From: Siphonodentalium dalli
Taxonomy: Eukaryota; Mollusca; Scaphopoda; Gadilida; Siphonodentaliidae
Length of the DNA: 64,000 nt
Assembly (NCBI GenBank): GCA_032622095.1
Contig: CP136061.1
Location: 195,904,935-195,968,934, forward strand
Direction of reading: 5' to 3'
A model generated the notes under the pieces. It had not been told where the DNA came from and did not search any database. It was given only the letters and a program-made list of their open reading frames with translations. Made by a program: the position numbers and the translations under genes. Every line of letters begins with the position of its first letter. Position 1 is the first letter of the stretch. This document shows positions 32,146-43,493 of the stretch, one piece after another.

Positions 32146-32219
32146 CCTAATATCAATTAGTATGTAAATATGTACATATGAGCACAATTTCATACTTTAG
32201 TCATAAAGTGAACAAATTT

Positions 32220-32512
32220 GTTACCAATCTATTCAACTATTTAGTCAATATCGGAATGTAAAGGGTTAATAAAACCGGCGGTGGATGACATATCAAATAA
32301 ACTTTCGCAACCTATACTTAGTATGTACATGTATCCCCCTACCATAAGGCATCATATTATGTTGTCCACAGGCAGCCCGGGCTCTCTTGTGTTCTTCTGG
32401 TGCATATCGTCATTTAAGGGGTGAATGAAGCCGGTCGTGAACGAGATGGCGAGTCAATCTTCACAGTATATCTTTAGTAAGTGCATCGCTACCATTAGTC
32501 ATCAATATATAA
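32220..32512 (-). repeat. ~165-bp repeat family, reverse orientation (2 units)
   Basis: 'gtcaatatcggaatgtaaag' and 'gggttaat', 'ggcagcccgggctct', 'catttaaggggtgaatgaag' and 'atggcgagtcaatctt' continue the family of 30,610-30,990. Confidence 0.7.
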
Positions 32513-33484
32513 TTACAACTACTTTCGTTTTCGTCGAAATGCGGGCATTTGATTGGTCGAGAGGCTACCGCGTGACCTGCGTCTATCAGTGCATAGACTT
32601 TGCAGTAGACGAGTCACATCGCGTAGTGACACTTTAAGAAAATTGGGCGAGTCTATAACCGTCGCCCCACACGACGTCCCCGGATGACGCGAAAGCGCGG
32701 AATGAGAATTCCATTAGAATTTCAGTGAAAAAACAACTCGAAAACTCAATGTTAGAAACATTTGAACAAGTAGTCAATGTCTATATTCCATGTCTCTGCT
32801 TCTTATCTACACTATACTATACTTATGTCTGTTCATTTCAGCCGTATTCATGTTTTTGTAAAGCTCGATTGAACACTCAAAGTTCGTGCCGCGTTTTTTA
32901 TTTGTCCAATTTTCGAAAAAGCGTCTATGACAACGTGTATAGTTACTGCTGTGAACACAACTTATCATAAATCAGGCTGATCAACATGGCAAAATTTATT
33001 GGAAATAAATAAAATGTGTTACCAGATTACAACCCTTTTAACATTTTTCAGCTTTATTACAATGCTAATGACATTTGTCACGAGCACATTATATATGATC
33101 AGGGCATTTGTTTACAAATTACATCGGACTGGAGTCTGGACTGGTCTGGACTGGAGTTAATAATTTTACGGGAGATCGCGGATTCGACTCTGTGTGTGTT
33201 GATAATTATTGGGTTGTTGTTGAGTCATTTTAAACGTAAATCGTAGCCAAACAAGTAATTATTTTTATCATGGATTGTTTATTGCTGAAAATTTAAGTTG
33301 AAGCGTTAATATTTATTTTCTGAAAGTTTGCTTGACGAAGATGCTCGTTGACAATTTCGGCCAATTTATTTTCGGCCCATCAACCAAATTTTGAGATCGT
33401 CCAACGGAAAATCATGTTTTGGCAATTAATTTTCTGAGATGGATTAGCTGAAAATAAAGTGTTACATTTGTAATTATAAGCCAC
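32513..33484. other. No recognisable gene; local GC-rich patch at 32,540-32,700
   Basis: 32,540-32,700 is CpG-rich with 'gattggtcgagaggctaccg' and 'gatgacgcgaaagcgcgga', unlike its AT-rich surroundings. It could be an element end or an old CpG-rich remnant. The rest, to the hairpin at 33,485, holds short frames without recognisable signatures. Confidence 0.35.
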
Positions 33485-33634
33485 CAACGTCGTTTTTCGG
33501 TTGATCTATGAGCGTATAGACCGATCAGTAGACGAATAACATACTTAGTATAATCCGCTTCGCGGAATTATACAGTATGTTATTCGTCTACTGATCGGTC
33601 TATACGCTCATAGATCAACCGAAAAACGACGTTG
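33485..33634. mobile_element. 150-bp hairpin MITE, perfect 61-bp arms
   Basis: The arms 33,485-33,545 and 33,574-33,634 are exact reverse complements (61 of 61). The 28-bp loop is itself nearly palindromic: 'gtataatccgc' and 'gcggaattatac' around 'ttc'. The whole 150 bp is thus close to one continuous palindrome. The perfect arms mean a recent origin or active correction. It lies at the edge of a unit of the ~165-bp family, directly before 'atgacatatataatctgatc'. Confidence 0.95.
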
Positions 33635-33835
33635 ATGACATATATAATCTGATCGGGTCCCTGTGTGCCCGGACTCTCCCGGGTTCTTTTAGTCAATATC
33701 GGTATTTAAAGACTTCATAAACCCGCCGGTTGATGACATAGCAAGTCAATTTTCATAATATATGCTTATTTTGTATCCTACTAACATAAGCCATCATATT
33801 AAACTGTCCGGGTTATGTGATCCAGCTTATCTGGG
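33635..33835 (-). repeat. ~165-bp repeat family, reverse orientation (1 unit)
   Basis: 'gactctcccgggttctttta', 'gtcaatatcggtatttaaag' and 'aacccgccggttgatgacat' identify it. A short (tactgt)n run follows at 33,836-33,857. Confidence 0.7.
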
Positions 33836-33857
33836 TACTGTTACTGTTACTGTTACT

Positions 33858-34690
33858 TAGTATAGTATATTTACTAGATATTATTATTATTTCATTCACA
33901 GGATGTTCATACACCTGGATATTGGCTTTCCCCGTTTTATTCACATGATGTTTATACAACTGTTAATCTGGTGATAATTCCTGTATATGGTCCCGGGTTG
34001 ATTATTTACCTACCTCTCGTGTTTCGTGTTTACAATCTGCATTTAACATTAAATTGGATGTTGGCTTTTCCCGCTTTTTATATCTCAGGGTGTTCATACA
34101 TCTGTTTTGTCCTTTGTTGTCACCCTGTATATGTCCCCAATATGATATACACCTGCCTCTCGTGTATCTTGCTGCTATATTTGCGCGTGGTTTTCTTGCA
34201 CATGTACGTTACATGTATTATGCCATCTATCGACACGACCATAGCGTTACCTTCCTGGCTATCAAAAGGTGTGTAGGCTTATATAGCAGCACAATATTCT
34301 GACTACATGTGTTTGGTTTATTCCGTTCTGTCGAAATTCTCAAAAAACAGTGACTTTTTGCTGAATTTTGAGGTGCTAGGTGAAATAATCGTAAATAACA
34401 CAACAGTAATGTTGTTAAGAGCGTGACGTAATCACGCTATCACAATGTATGCGGTATTTATCCACCTCCTACCCCTCTCTACTATACATATAAAGCGAAT
34501 TAGATAATCCACGCCTATATCCGTCTACTAGACAGATAAACCATCACCTACTAGACAGATACACTTAATAATATGCGAGGGAGAAATTTTACAAGAACTT
34601 GGACCAGTTAACCTCCTTTGTTAGTGACAGCGACCTTAGAAACATCAACATCCACAACGTATTTTCGAACAATCGATGGCGATATCTTTC
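33858..34690. other. No recognisable feature
   Basis: Frames of 101 and 82 codons at 33,971-34,302 overlap each other in different phases. They are Cys/Leu/Tyr-rich readings of AT-rich DNA with no domain. 33,900-34,150 contains a loose internal duplication ('ttggctttccccg' and 'ttggcttttcccgc'). Confidence 0.35.
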
Positions 34691-34693
34691 TAA

Positions 34694-35303
34694 AAGATCA
34701 AACGATGCGCCACAAAACGCACTCAAATAGACCTTTTCAATGCTCAGTTGGTGAAGTCTATACAAAAAAATAATAAGTTTGAACAACAAAAAAGAGACAT
34801 ACATGAATTAAAGAAAATACTGAAAACATCGATCACCGAGAAATTACAAACTCCAATACATACGGACGACCAGTTAAAAAACATTGGCGAGAAGAAAGAT
34901 TGCAATGTCGTTTTGGCAAATGTACCGGAGCCAACGACACATGGTGATTCTGATGATTCGCGCAAAGAAGATTGGAAAACCCTTTCAAAAATAGTACGGA
35001 AAATGACTAAGTGTAATGACGATGATGTTCTGTCATTTTACAGAATAGGTAGTATAGTAGAAAACAAAAATCGACCGGTTAAATGTCAGGACATATATAC
35101 GAGATCAAATGATCAGTGATGTGGTAAGATACAATATATATAAATGTACACAACCAAGGCCATCAAAAGTATACATCAACAAAGACCACACACGATTCGA
35201 AATGGGAACACTTTACAAACTACGAACTCAACTAAAGAACAGAACAAAGAATTATCAAAAAAAGATCTTCCGTTTGGAAGAAGGACAAATTGTAGAATGT
35301 TAA
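34694..35303 (+). pseudogene. Non-LTR retrotransposon ORF1 protein remnant, frameshifted
   Basis: An open frame from 34,694 to 35,119 reads a charged, probably coiled-coil stretch ('NNKFEQQKRDIHELKKILK'). It is followed by 'KDCNVVLANVPEP', 'DDSRKEDWKTLSKIVRKM', 'VLSFYRIGS' and 'NRPVKC'. After a frame change near 35,100-35,160, 'KVYINKDHTRFEMGTLYKL' and 'RTQLKNRTKNYQKKIFRLEE' follow to a stop at 35,303. The order coiled coil, 'N.vv.nvPe', 'R.G', 'rPv', then 'i.kD.T..e...ykLr..Lk.R' is that of LINE ORF1 RNA-binding proteins (family knowledge). The first in-frame codon of the listed frame is TTG, so no genuine start is visible. No ORF2 follows within 1 kb. Confidence 0.75.
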
Positions 35304-36330
35304 AGTTAGTATTTGTGTTTTATTATTGTGATAATAAAAAAGTTGAATATTCATGTAAATACGGGAACTAAGAGTCAGTCAGACTCGTTCCTAATTAAGT
35401 AATGATGATGGTGATGGTGATAACTTTACCTAGCAATAAGCAGTTTGTTACTATAAAGTATACGATATTCTTCCGTGAGCTGGTGCATTGGGACTGCCGA
35501 TCTTGGTGCTAGTTCTCCGGGCGCAGGCATGTCAATTATTGTCAGGTCTATAATATAAGATGCCACATATATCTTGAGTTGTCATATCTCAATGATGATG
35601 CAAATATCTGCTATAGTGGTGCACTCAAATTAATTTTATTGAAAGGCAGTGCTTTTGTTCTTGTGCATTCACTGATCGTTCATTTTGGGCGTTTCTTTGC
35701 GATGTGTGTCCGCACAAGTGACACCACTTCCATGGTGCTGTATACTTCAATGTTCAAACTGAAGTAGAGAAATGTGAATATAATTGTTTTTTAATTAATT
35801 TGATTTGACTAGAGTATACTACATTGTACAGTGGCTCAAAGCCACACGCCCTTATGTGAAATGTAAGTAGAGCGTGCATAATATCCGAATATGCTATAAA
35901 TTCTAATTGTGTAACAGCTGTTATGCTATATCAGGCGACTGCAATACATTACGGCGGTTCTCTTGTGTGTGGATATTTTCGATGATTTGAGTCGAATTAG
36001 TCTTTCTCAACAAATAACTTATACAACCATAAAAGGTAAGCATTTTTCGTAATATATTTCATTGCTGTGAGGAGCGGAGCACAAAAAATGAGATATACAT
36101 GGTTCATCTTTCTGTGTGCTCGTCACACCAGTTTCGACAAAGATTGTTTTCGATTGATCAGAATCAGAATTTAATTAATCTCAAATCGTCGTACATGTTG
36201 ACATAACAGAGATATATATAGATGTTGACATAATCATATTCATATTCATATTGCACATGCGTGCGTATATACTCACTAAGGTTTATACACATTATGTTAA
36301 ACTTATCAATAGCGGAAAGTCGAGTGCGAC
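35304..36330. other. No recognisable gene
   Basis: AT-rich, with a short (gatgatggt)n stretch near 35,403-35,422. No domain is recognisable in the short frames. Confidence 0.4.
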
Positions 36331-36334
36331 TATT

Positions 36335-36536
36335 GGGGGGGGGGGGGTAGACCAAATGGTCTTCAGATTGAGGGTAGTATGTGGGGGGGGGGGGGGGGGG
36401 GGTGAATCAGCGCTATATTGGATATATACATAGGGAAGTTGATTGCAGAGAATCATGTGTTTGGAGTGTCATATATAGAGTGGACAATTTCCTTAACATG
36501 TGAGCGTGTTTGTGTGTGCGTGGGGGGGGGGGGGGG
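36335..36536 (+). repeat. Three long G runs within 200 bp
   Basis: G13 at 36,335-36,347, G20 at 36,383-36,402 and G15 at 36,522-36,536, all on the plus strand. G-quadruplex potential is obvious. Run lengths may be unreliable in an assembly. Confidence 0.9.
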
Positions 36537-37440
36537 TTAGTATGTATACCAACAAGTACGAGTAGCAATGGAAATAAATCAAGTTCCGGGTCATATATAC
36601 TCGACACTGTATAAACATATATATAGATGGGATTGGAGTTGTGCCTCAGGGAGATTCCATTATCAGCTGGACTTCGTATATAAATTTCGCCAGATTCGTT
36701 ATTGTTCTTTTATTATTTGATGTGAAAAGGGCGTTCAGTATTTATGCGGAAAAGTATAGCCTATAAAGAATTCCGTTGTCTTTCAGTCAAATATTTGGGT
36801 AAAATCTGATTTCCCACCGCGACTTCAGCTTGTGACAAAATGTTGGACCTCTCTAATTCAATCAGAATCTTGTTTTGTAATCCCTGATCGGATATTTTGC
36901 TTTGACATTCTTGTTGATTTTCGAATGAAAAGTAACGGCGAAATATGTCGAAACGTCTTATCTTGACAACAAATTCAACTGAATAACTCTGGCAAAAAGT
37001 CGTAACAACATATTTTTACGTTAATACTCACAGCATATGAGGTCGGCTATAGGGATCAATTTATATATTCTCAAAGAGTGAGTTTTTGTCTGGCTTCTGA
37101 CATTAGTTATATACTCTTTACAAACAACAGTGAAATGAAAATAATTATGTGTTTTATAGCTCTACTGAAAACTTTATCAAGTTCCCGGACCCTTTCTTTC
37201 GGTGGCGGATATATAGTTTTGGCTAACACTCGAAACTTGTCAGTTGCGCAATGAGATGTGGTTATTTGAAATAAAATAAAATCAATTAATCGACATGTTT
37301 ACTACAGCCCATTAGCACATACTGATTATTTTCGCGCCTGTGCGAGATGCATCAAGTCGACAACACTAGGCATAACATTTGGGATAAAACAGTGCCTTAC
37401 TCTGTACTGATTAGTGATCGACTACCGTGCGAGATGAAAT
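36537..37440. other. No recognisable gene
   Basis: Unique AT-rich sequence leading to the LINE-like fragment. No structure seen. Confidence 0.4.
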
Positions 37441-37454
37441 AAAATAGTTTAAAT

Positions 37455-37706
37455 ATCAATCAATCAATCAATCAAGTTTATTGTCTGTTAAATCAATTAA
37501 TGACATTTAGACAACATTAAGTAACATATGTACACAGAATTTACAGATTACGCGTGTGCAGGCAGCCGCGAGCGAACTACAGCTGCACATAATACTTGGA
37601 AATCCAAACAATGCACGCAGCTCCAATCTACCCACGACTACCAACCACCGTGGTAACACCCTCATTCCCACCATCCCTGCCATACCACATCACCAGGCGC
37701 CTTGGT
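37455..37706 (-). mobile_element. LINE-like 3' end with (TTGA)n tail
   Basis: On the plus strand (atca)n at 37,455-37,474 is followed by 'agtttattgtctgttaaatc'. Read on the minus strand this is 'gacaataaact' directly followed by (TTGA)n. An AATAAA-like signal against a short repeat tail is typical of CR1/L2-type 3' ends. The remaining ~230 bp are GC-richer and would be a 3' untranslated region or a truncated coding end. The fragment stops exactly where the A/B array begins. Confidence 0.6.
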
Positions 37707-38156
37707 GGTTAGAAGGAACTAAATAAGTAGAATTACGTCCCTTTCGTTTTTACAGGGTATCTCGAATACGAGTTTAAAAAATTCTGGCGCGCGATTGGCG
37801 TATAATATGTCAAATAATTTTACAAATTCAAGAAATATAATACCCATAGCATGTAAAAACGTGGGCGTTTCCTAATCTGAAATGCGTTCGTGTCCAAACA
37901 ATGGCGGGATATTGAGGCTGTGTATTGGCTTTCGTCAGACTGTCAAATTATGTGCAAAAAGTGGGGTAGTGTGGAAAACATATGCTGGTTTTTTAAAAAG
38001 GCGTGGCTCGAAAGGTACTCCTATGTGCGAACAGATTCCGAAAGGGTTGGTCTTTACGAACGCATGCATCGTGCACTTCGGAACTCGAAAATTTTGCGTG
38101 GGCGTGGTCAAACGTTAACACTGTGGCCTATGGAAAACATTTAGTTCCTTCTAACC
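37707..38156. mobile_element. Module A, first copy: 450-bp MITE-like unit with 18-bp TIRs
   Basis: The left end GGTTAGAAGGAACTAAAT is the exact reverse complement of the right end ATTTAGTTCCTTCTAACC. In later copies the left flank is B-derived '...ctctTAA' and the right flank is 'TAAAgcag...', while B-B junctions read 'ctctTAAAgcag'. TAA is therefore a 3-bp target duplication. A 3-bp TWA duplication and GG-starting TIRs are features of PIF/Harbinger MITEs (family knowledge). No transposase is encoded. This first copy lacks TAA on its left and abuts the LINE-like fragment. Frames of 64-84 codons exist in all three plus phases. The 84-codon one (37,890) starts with GTG and stops inside the right TIR, so I do not call it a gene. 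Confidence 0.8.
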
Positions 38157-38160
38157 TAAA

Positions 38161-39048
38161 GCAGAAAAATCGAATTTTTCGTATTTCGGCTTATGATGGA
38201 CAAAGGTGGTGAAAAATCACATAATTGTGATCTGATTTGCGAAGCATACATAGTTAGACATTACATTACGCCAGAATTTGGATTTTATTGCCATTTTTCA
38301 GGAAGTGGGGAATATTTGCACCTAATAACCTTAGTGAGATTTTCATTTATTTATCGTTATTCTGTATCTGGTGTGCCACGTTAAGAGAGAAATAACCTCA
38401 CATCGATATCTTTATCTATTTGTGGACATCTGACCATCAGCATAAACTTGATGTCTCGAGTATTTTTAACCATGCAGCTGCCAACTTGTGGACCACTTGG
38501 AAATTCCTATCTTCCTGATGCAAGGGGGGTGGGGTGTAAAAATCTAACTATTTATTCAGAAACCCGGACAATTTTGGTCAACTAAGCATATCATCTGAAA
38601 CATGATTTGCACGTATTGTCTATGCCGCTATATACATGCGCTTCATGCCCATTAAAGGCACCTTCTGTTAGTTTAATTACCAAATTTTACCAAAATTTCC
38701 ACATATTTTAAGAATTTTCCCAAATATGGCAAATCTCGGCATGAGATGACCCCGAGACAACCATAATTATTTATGTTGAACTGCAGACAGTACTGATCAA
38801 TTCCCAACTATTAATTCTTTTATTTAGGAAGGGACGTTCCCATCATTGGCAACGACATGGACAAATTTCCACCAAAATTTCCCCAGTAGATCAACCATCT
38901 TCAGATACAGTGGGGTTAAAATAACCATGATTGCTGGGGAACGAGAACAAAGAAATGTGTAAAATCAGTTTTATTTAGCATAGATATGACACAGCTTCAC
39001 GCAGAGGTAGTAGGAATTACATAGGGTCACGTTTGCACATCTCTTAAA
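38161..39048 (+). repeat. Module B, first copy (888 bp with its TAAA)
   Basis: It runs from 'gcagaaaaatcgaatttttc' to 'gtttgcacatctcttaaa'. It has no terminal inverted repeats, which suggests a satellite monomer rather than a transposon. B1, B2 and B3 follow one another directly. A 63-codon ATG frame at module position 33-224 is intact in every copy. Since all copies are nearly identical this is no evidence of selection, and I recognise no domain. Position 330 is G in B1-B7 and C in B8-B18; the C form creates GTCGAC. Confidence 0.9.
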
Positions 39049-42000
39049 GCAGAAAAATCGAATTTTTCGTATTTCGGCTTATGATGGACAAAGGTGGTGA
39101 AAAATCACATAATTGTGATCTGATTTGCGAAGCATACATAGTTAGACATTACATTACGCCAGAATTTGGATTTTATTGCCATTTTTCAGGAAGTGGGGAA
39201 TATTTGCACCTAATAACCTTAGTGAGATTTTCATTTATTTATCGTTATTCTGTATCTGGTGTGCCACGTTAAGAGAGAAATAACCTCACATCGATATCTT
39301 TATCTATTTGTGGACATCTGACCATCAGCATAAACTTGATGTCTCGAGTATTTTTAACCATGCAGCTGCCAACTTGTGGACCACTTGGAAATTCCTATCT
39401 TCCTGATGCAAGGGGGGTGGGGTGTAAAAATCTAACTATTTATTCAGAAACCCGGACAATTTTGGTCAACTAAGCATATCATCTGAAACATGATTTGCAC
39501 GTATTGTCTATGCCGCTATATACATGCGCTTCATGCCCATTAAAGGCACCTTCTGTTAGTTTAATTACCAAATTTTACCAAAATTTCCACATATTTTAAG
39601 AATTTTCCCAAATATGGCAAATCTCGGCATGAGATGACCCCGAGACAACCATAATTATTTATGTTGAACTGCAGACAGTACTGATCAATTCCCAACTATT
39701 AATTCTTTTATTTAGGAAGGGACGTTCCCATCATTGGCAACGACATGGACAAATTTCCACCAAAATTTCCCCAGTAGATCAACCATCTTCAGATACAGTG
39801 GGGTTAAAATAACCATGATTGCTGGGGAACGAGAACAAAGAAATGTGTAAAATCAGTTTTATTTAGCATAGATATGACACAGCTTCACGCAGAGGTAGTA
39901 GGAATTACATAGGGTCACGTTTGCACATCTCTTAAAGCAGAAAAATCGAATTTTTCGTATTTCGGCTTATGATGGACAAAGGTGGTGAAAAATCACATAA
40001 TTGTGATCTGATTTGCGAAGCATACATAGTTAGACATTACATTACGCCAGAATTTGGATTTTATTGCCATTTTTCAGGAAGTGGGGAATATTTGCACCTA
40101 ATAACCTTAGTGAGATTTTCATTTATTTATCGTTATTCTGTATCTGGTGTGCCACGTTAAGAGAGAAATAACCTCACATCGATATCTTTATCTATTTGTG
40201 GACATCTGACCATCAGCATAAACTTGATGTCTCGAGTATTTTTAACCATGCAGCTGCCAACTTGTGGACCACTTGGAAATTCCTATCTTCCTGATGCAAG
40301 GGGGGTGGGGTGTAAAAATCTAACTATTTATTCAGAAACCCGGACAATTTTGGTCAACTAAGCATATCATCTGAAACATGATTTGCACGTATTGTCTATG
40401 CCGCTATATACATGCGCTTCATGCCCATTAAAGGCACCTTCTGTTAGTTTAATTACCAAATTTTACCAAAATTTCCACATATTTTAAGAATTTTCCCAAA
40501 TATGGCAAATCTCGGCATGAGATGACCCCGAGACAACCATAATTATTTATGTTGAACTGCAGACAGTACTGATCAATTCCCAACTATTAATTCTTTTATT
40601 TAGGAAGGGACGTTCCCATCATTGGCAACGACATGGACAAATTTCCACCAAAATTTCCCCAGTAGATCAACCATCTTCAGATACAGTGGGGTTAAAATAA
40701 CCATGATTGCTGGGGAACGAGAACAAAGAAATGTGTAAAATCAGTTTTATTTAGCATAGATATGACACAGCTTCACGCAGAGGTAGTAGGAATTACATAG
40801 GGTCACGTTTGCACATCTCTTAAGGTTAGAAGGAACTAAATAAGTAGAATTACGTCCCTTTCGTTTTTACAGGGTATCTCGAATACGAGTTTAAAAAATT
40901 CTGGCGCGCGATTGGCGTATAATATGTCAAATAATTTTACAAATTCAAGAAATATAATACCCATAGCATGTAAAAACGTGGGCGTTTCCTAATCTGAAAT
41001 GCGTTCGTGTCCAAACAATGGCGGGATATTGAGGCTGTGTATTGGCTTTCGTCAGACTGTCAAATTATGTGCAAAAAGTGGGGTAGTGTGGAAAACATAT
41101 GCTGGTTTTTTAAAAAGGCGTGGCTCGAAAGGTACTCCTATGTGCGAACAGATTCCGAAAGGGTTGGTCTTTACGAACGCATGCATCGTGCACTTCGGAA
41201 CTCGAAAATTTTGCGTGGGCGTGGTCAAACGTTAACACTGTGGCCTATGGAAAACATTTAGTTCCTTCTAACCTAAAGCAGAAAAATCGAATTTTTCGTA
41301 TTTCGGCTTATGATGGACAAAGGTGGTGAAAAATCACATAATTGTGATCTGATTTGCGAAGCATACATAGTTAGACATTACATTACGCCAGAATTTGGAT
41401 TTTATTGCCATTTTTCAGGAAGTGGGGAATATTTGCACCTAATAACCTTAGTGAGATTTTCATTTATTTATCGTTATTCTGTATCTGGTGTGCCACGTTA
41501 AGAGAGAAATAACCTCACATCGATATCTTTATCTATTTGTGGACATCTGACCATCAGCATAAACTTGATGTCTCGAGTATTTTTAACCATGCAGCTGCCA
41601 ACTTGTGGACCACTTGGAAATTCCTATCTTCCTGATGCAAGGGGGGTGGGGTGTAAAAATCTAACTATTTATTCAGAAACCCGGACAATTTTGGTCAACT
41701 AAGCATATCATCTGAAACATGATTTGCACGTATTGTCTATGCCGCTATATACATGCGCTTCATGCCCATTAAAGGCACCTTCTGTTAGTTTAATTACCAA
41801 ATTTTACCAAAATTTCCACATATTTTAAGAATTTTCCCAAATATGGCAAATCTCGGCATGAGATGACCCCGAGACAACCATAATTATTTATGTTGAACTG
41901 CAGACAGTACTGATCAATTCCCAACTATTAATTCTTTTATTTAGGAAGGGACGTTCCCATCATTGGCAACGACATGGACAAATTTCCACCAAAATTTCCC

Positions 42001-43493
42001 CAGTAGATCAACCATCTTCAGATACAGTGGGGTTAAAATAACCATGATTGCTGGGGAACGAGAACAAAGAAATGTGTAAAATCAGTTTTATTTAGCATAG
42101 ATATGACACAGCTTCACGCAGAGGTAGTAGGAATTACATAGGGTCACGTTTGCACATCTCTTAAGGTTAGAAGGAACTAAATAAGTAGAATTACGTCCCT
42201 TTCGTTTTTACAGGGTATCTCGAATACGAGTTTAAAAAATTCTGGCGCGCGATTGGCGTATAATATGTCAAATAATTTTACAAATTCAAGAAATATAATA
42301 CCCATAGCATGTAAAAACGTGGGCGTTTCCTAATCTGAAATGCGTTCGTGTCCAAACAATGGCGGGATATTGAGGCTGTGTATTGGCTTTCGTCAGACTG
42401 TCAAATTATGTGCAAAAAGTGGGGTAGTGTGGAAAACATATGCTGGTTTTTTAAAAAGGCGTGGCTCGAAAGGTACTCCTATGTGCGAACAGATTCCGAA
42501 AGGGTTGGTCTTTACGAACGCATGCATCGTGCACTTCGGAACTCGAAAATTTTGCGTGGGCGTGGTCAAACGTTAACACTGTGGCCTATGGAAAACATTT
42601 AGTTCCTTCTAACCTAAAGCAGAAAAATCGAATTTTTCGTATTTCGGCTTATGATGGACAAAGGTGGTGAAAAATCACATAATTGTGATCTGATTTGCGA
42701 AGCATACATAGTTAGACATTACATTACGCCAGAATTTGGATTTTATTGCCATTTTTCAGGAAGTGGGGAATATTTGCACCTAATAACCTTAGTGAGATTT
42801 TCATTTATTTATCGTTATTCTGTATCTGGTGTGCCACGTTAAGAGAGAAATAACCTCACATCGATATCTTTATCTATTTGTGGACATCTGACCATCAGCA
42901 TAAACTTGATGTCTCGAGTATTTTTAACCATGCAGCTGCCAACTTGTGGACCACTTGGAAATTCCTATCTTCCTGATGCAAGGGGGGTGGGGTGTAAAAA
43001 TCTAACTATTTATTCAGAAACCCGGACAATTTTGGTCAACTAAGCATATCATCTGAAACATGATTTGCACGTATTGTCTATGCCGCTATATACATGCGCT
43101 TCATGCCCATTAAAGGCACCTTCTGTTAGTTTAATTACCAAATTTTACCAAAATTTCCACATATTTTAAGAATTTTCCCAAATATGGCAAATCTCGGCAT
43201 GAGATGACCCCGAGACAACCATAATTATTTATGTTGAACTGCAGACAGTACTGATCAATTCCCAACTATTAATTCTTTTATTTAGGAAGGGACGTTCCCA
43301 TCATTGGCAACGACATGGACAAATTTCCACCAAAATTTCCCCAGTAGATCAACCATCTTCAGATACAGTGGGGTTAAAATAACCATGATTGCTGGGGAAC
43401 GAGAACAAAGAAATGTGTAAAATCAGTTTTATTTAGCATAGATATGACACAGCTTCACGCAGAGGTAGTAGGAATTACATAGGGTCACGTTTG

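Noticed and set aside
38070-38125. 'gcgtgggcg' words in module A as EGR-type binding sites and a promoter
   Set aside because: Single short matches with no other promoter evidence.
38303-38310. Pyrimidine-AG sites in module B ('atttttcag', 'ttttatttag') as splice acceptors of a repeated exon
   Set aside because: No matching donors with open exons between them; such sites are frequent by chance in AT-rich DNA.
37882-38384. Repeated 63-, 69-, 78- and 84-codon frames in every A/B unit as a multicopy gene family
   Set aside because: The frames overlap in different phases, two begin with GTG rather than ATG, one stops inside a TIR, and I recognise no domain. Conservation reflects recent array amplification, not selection.
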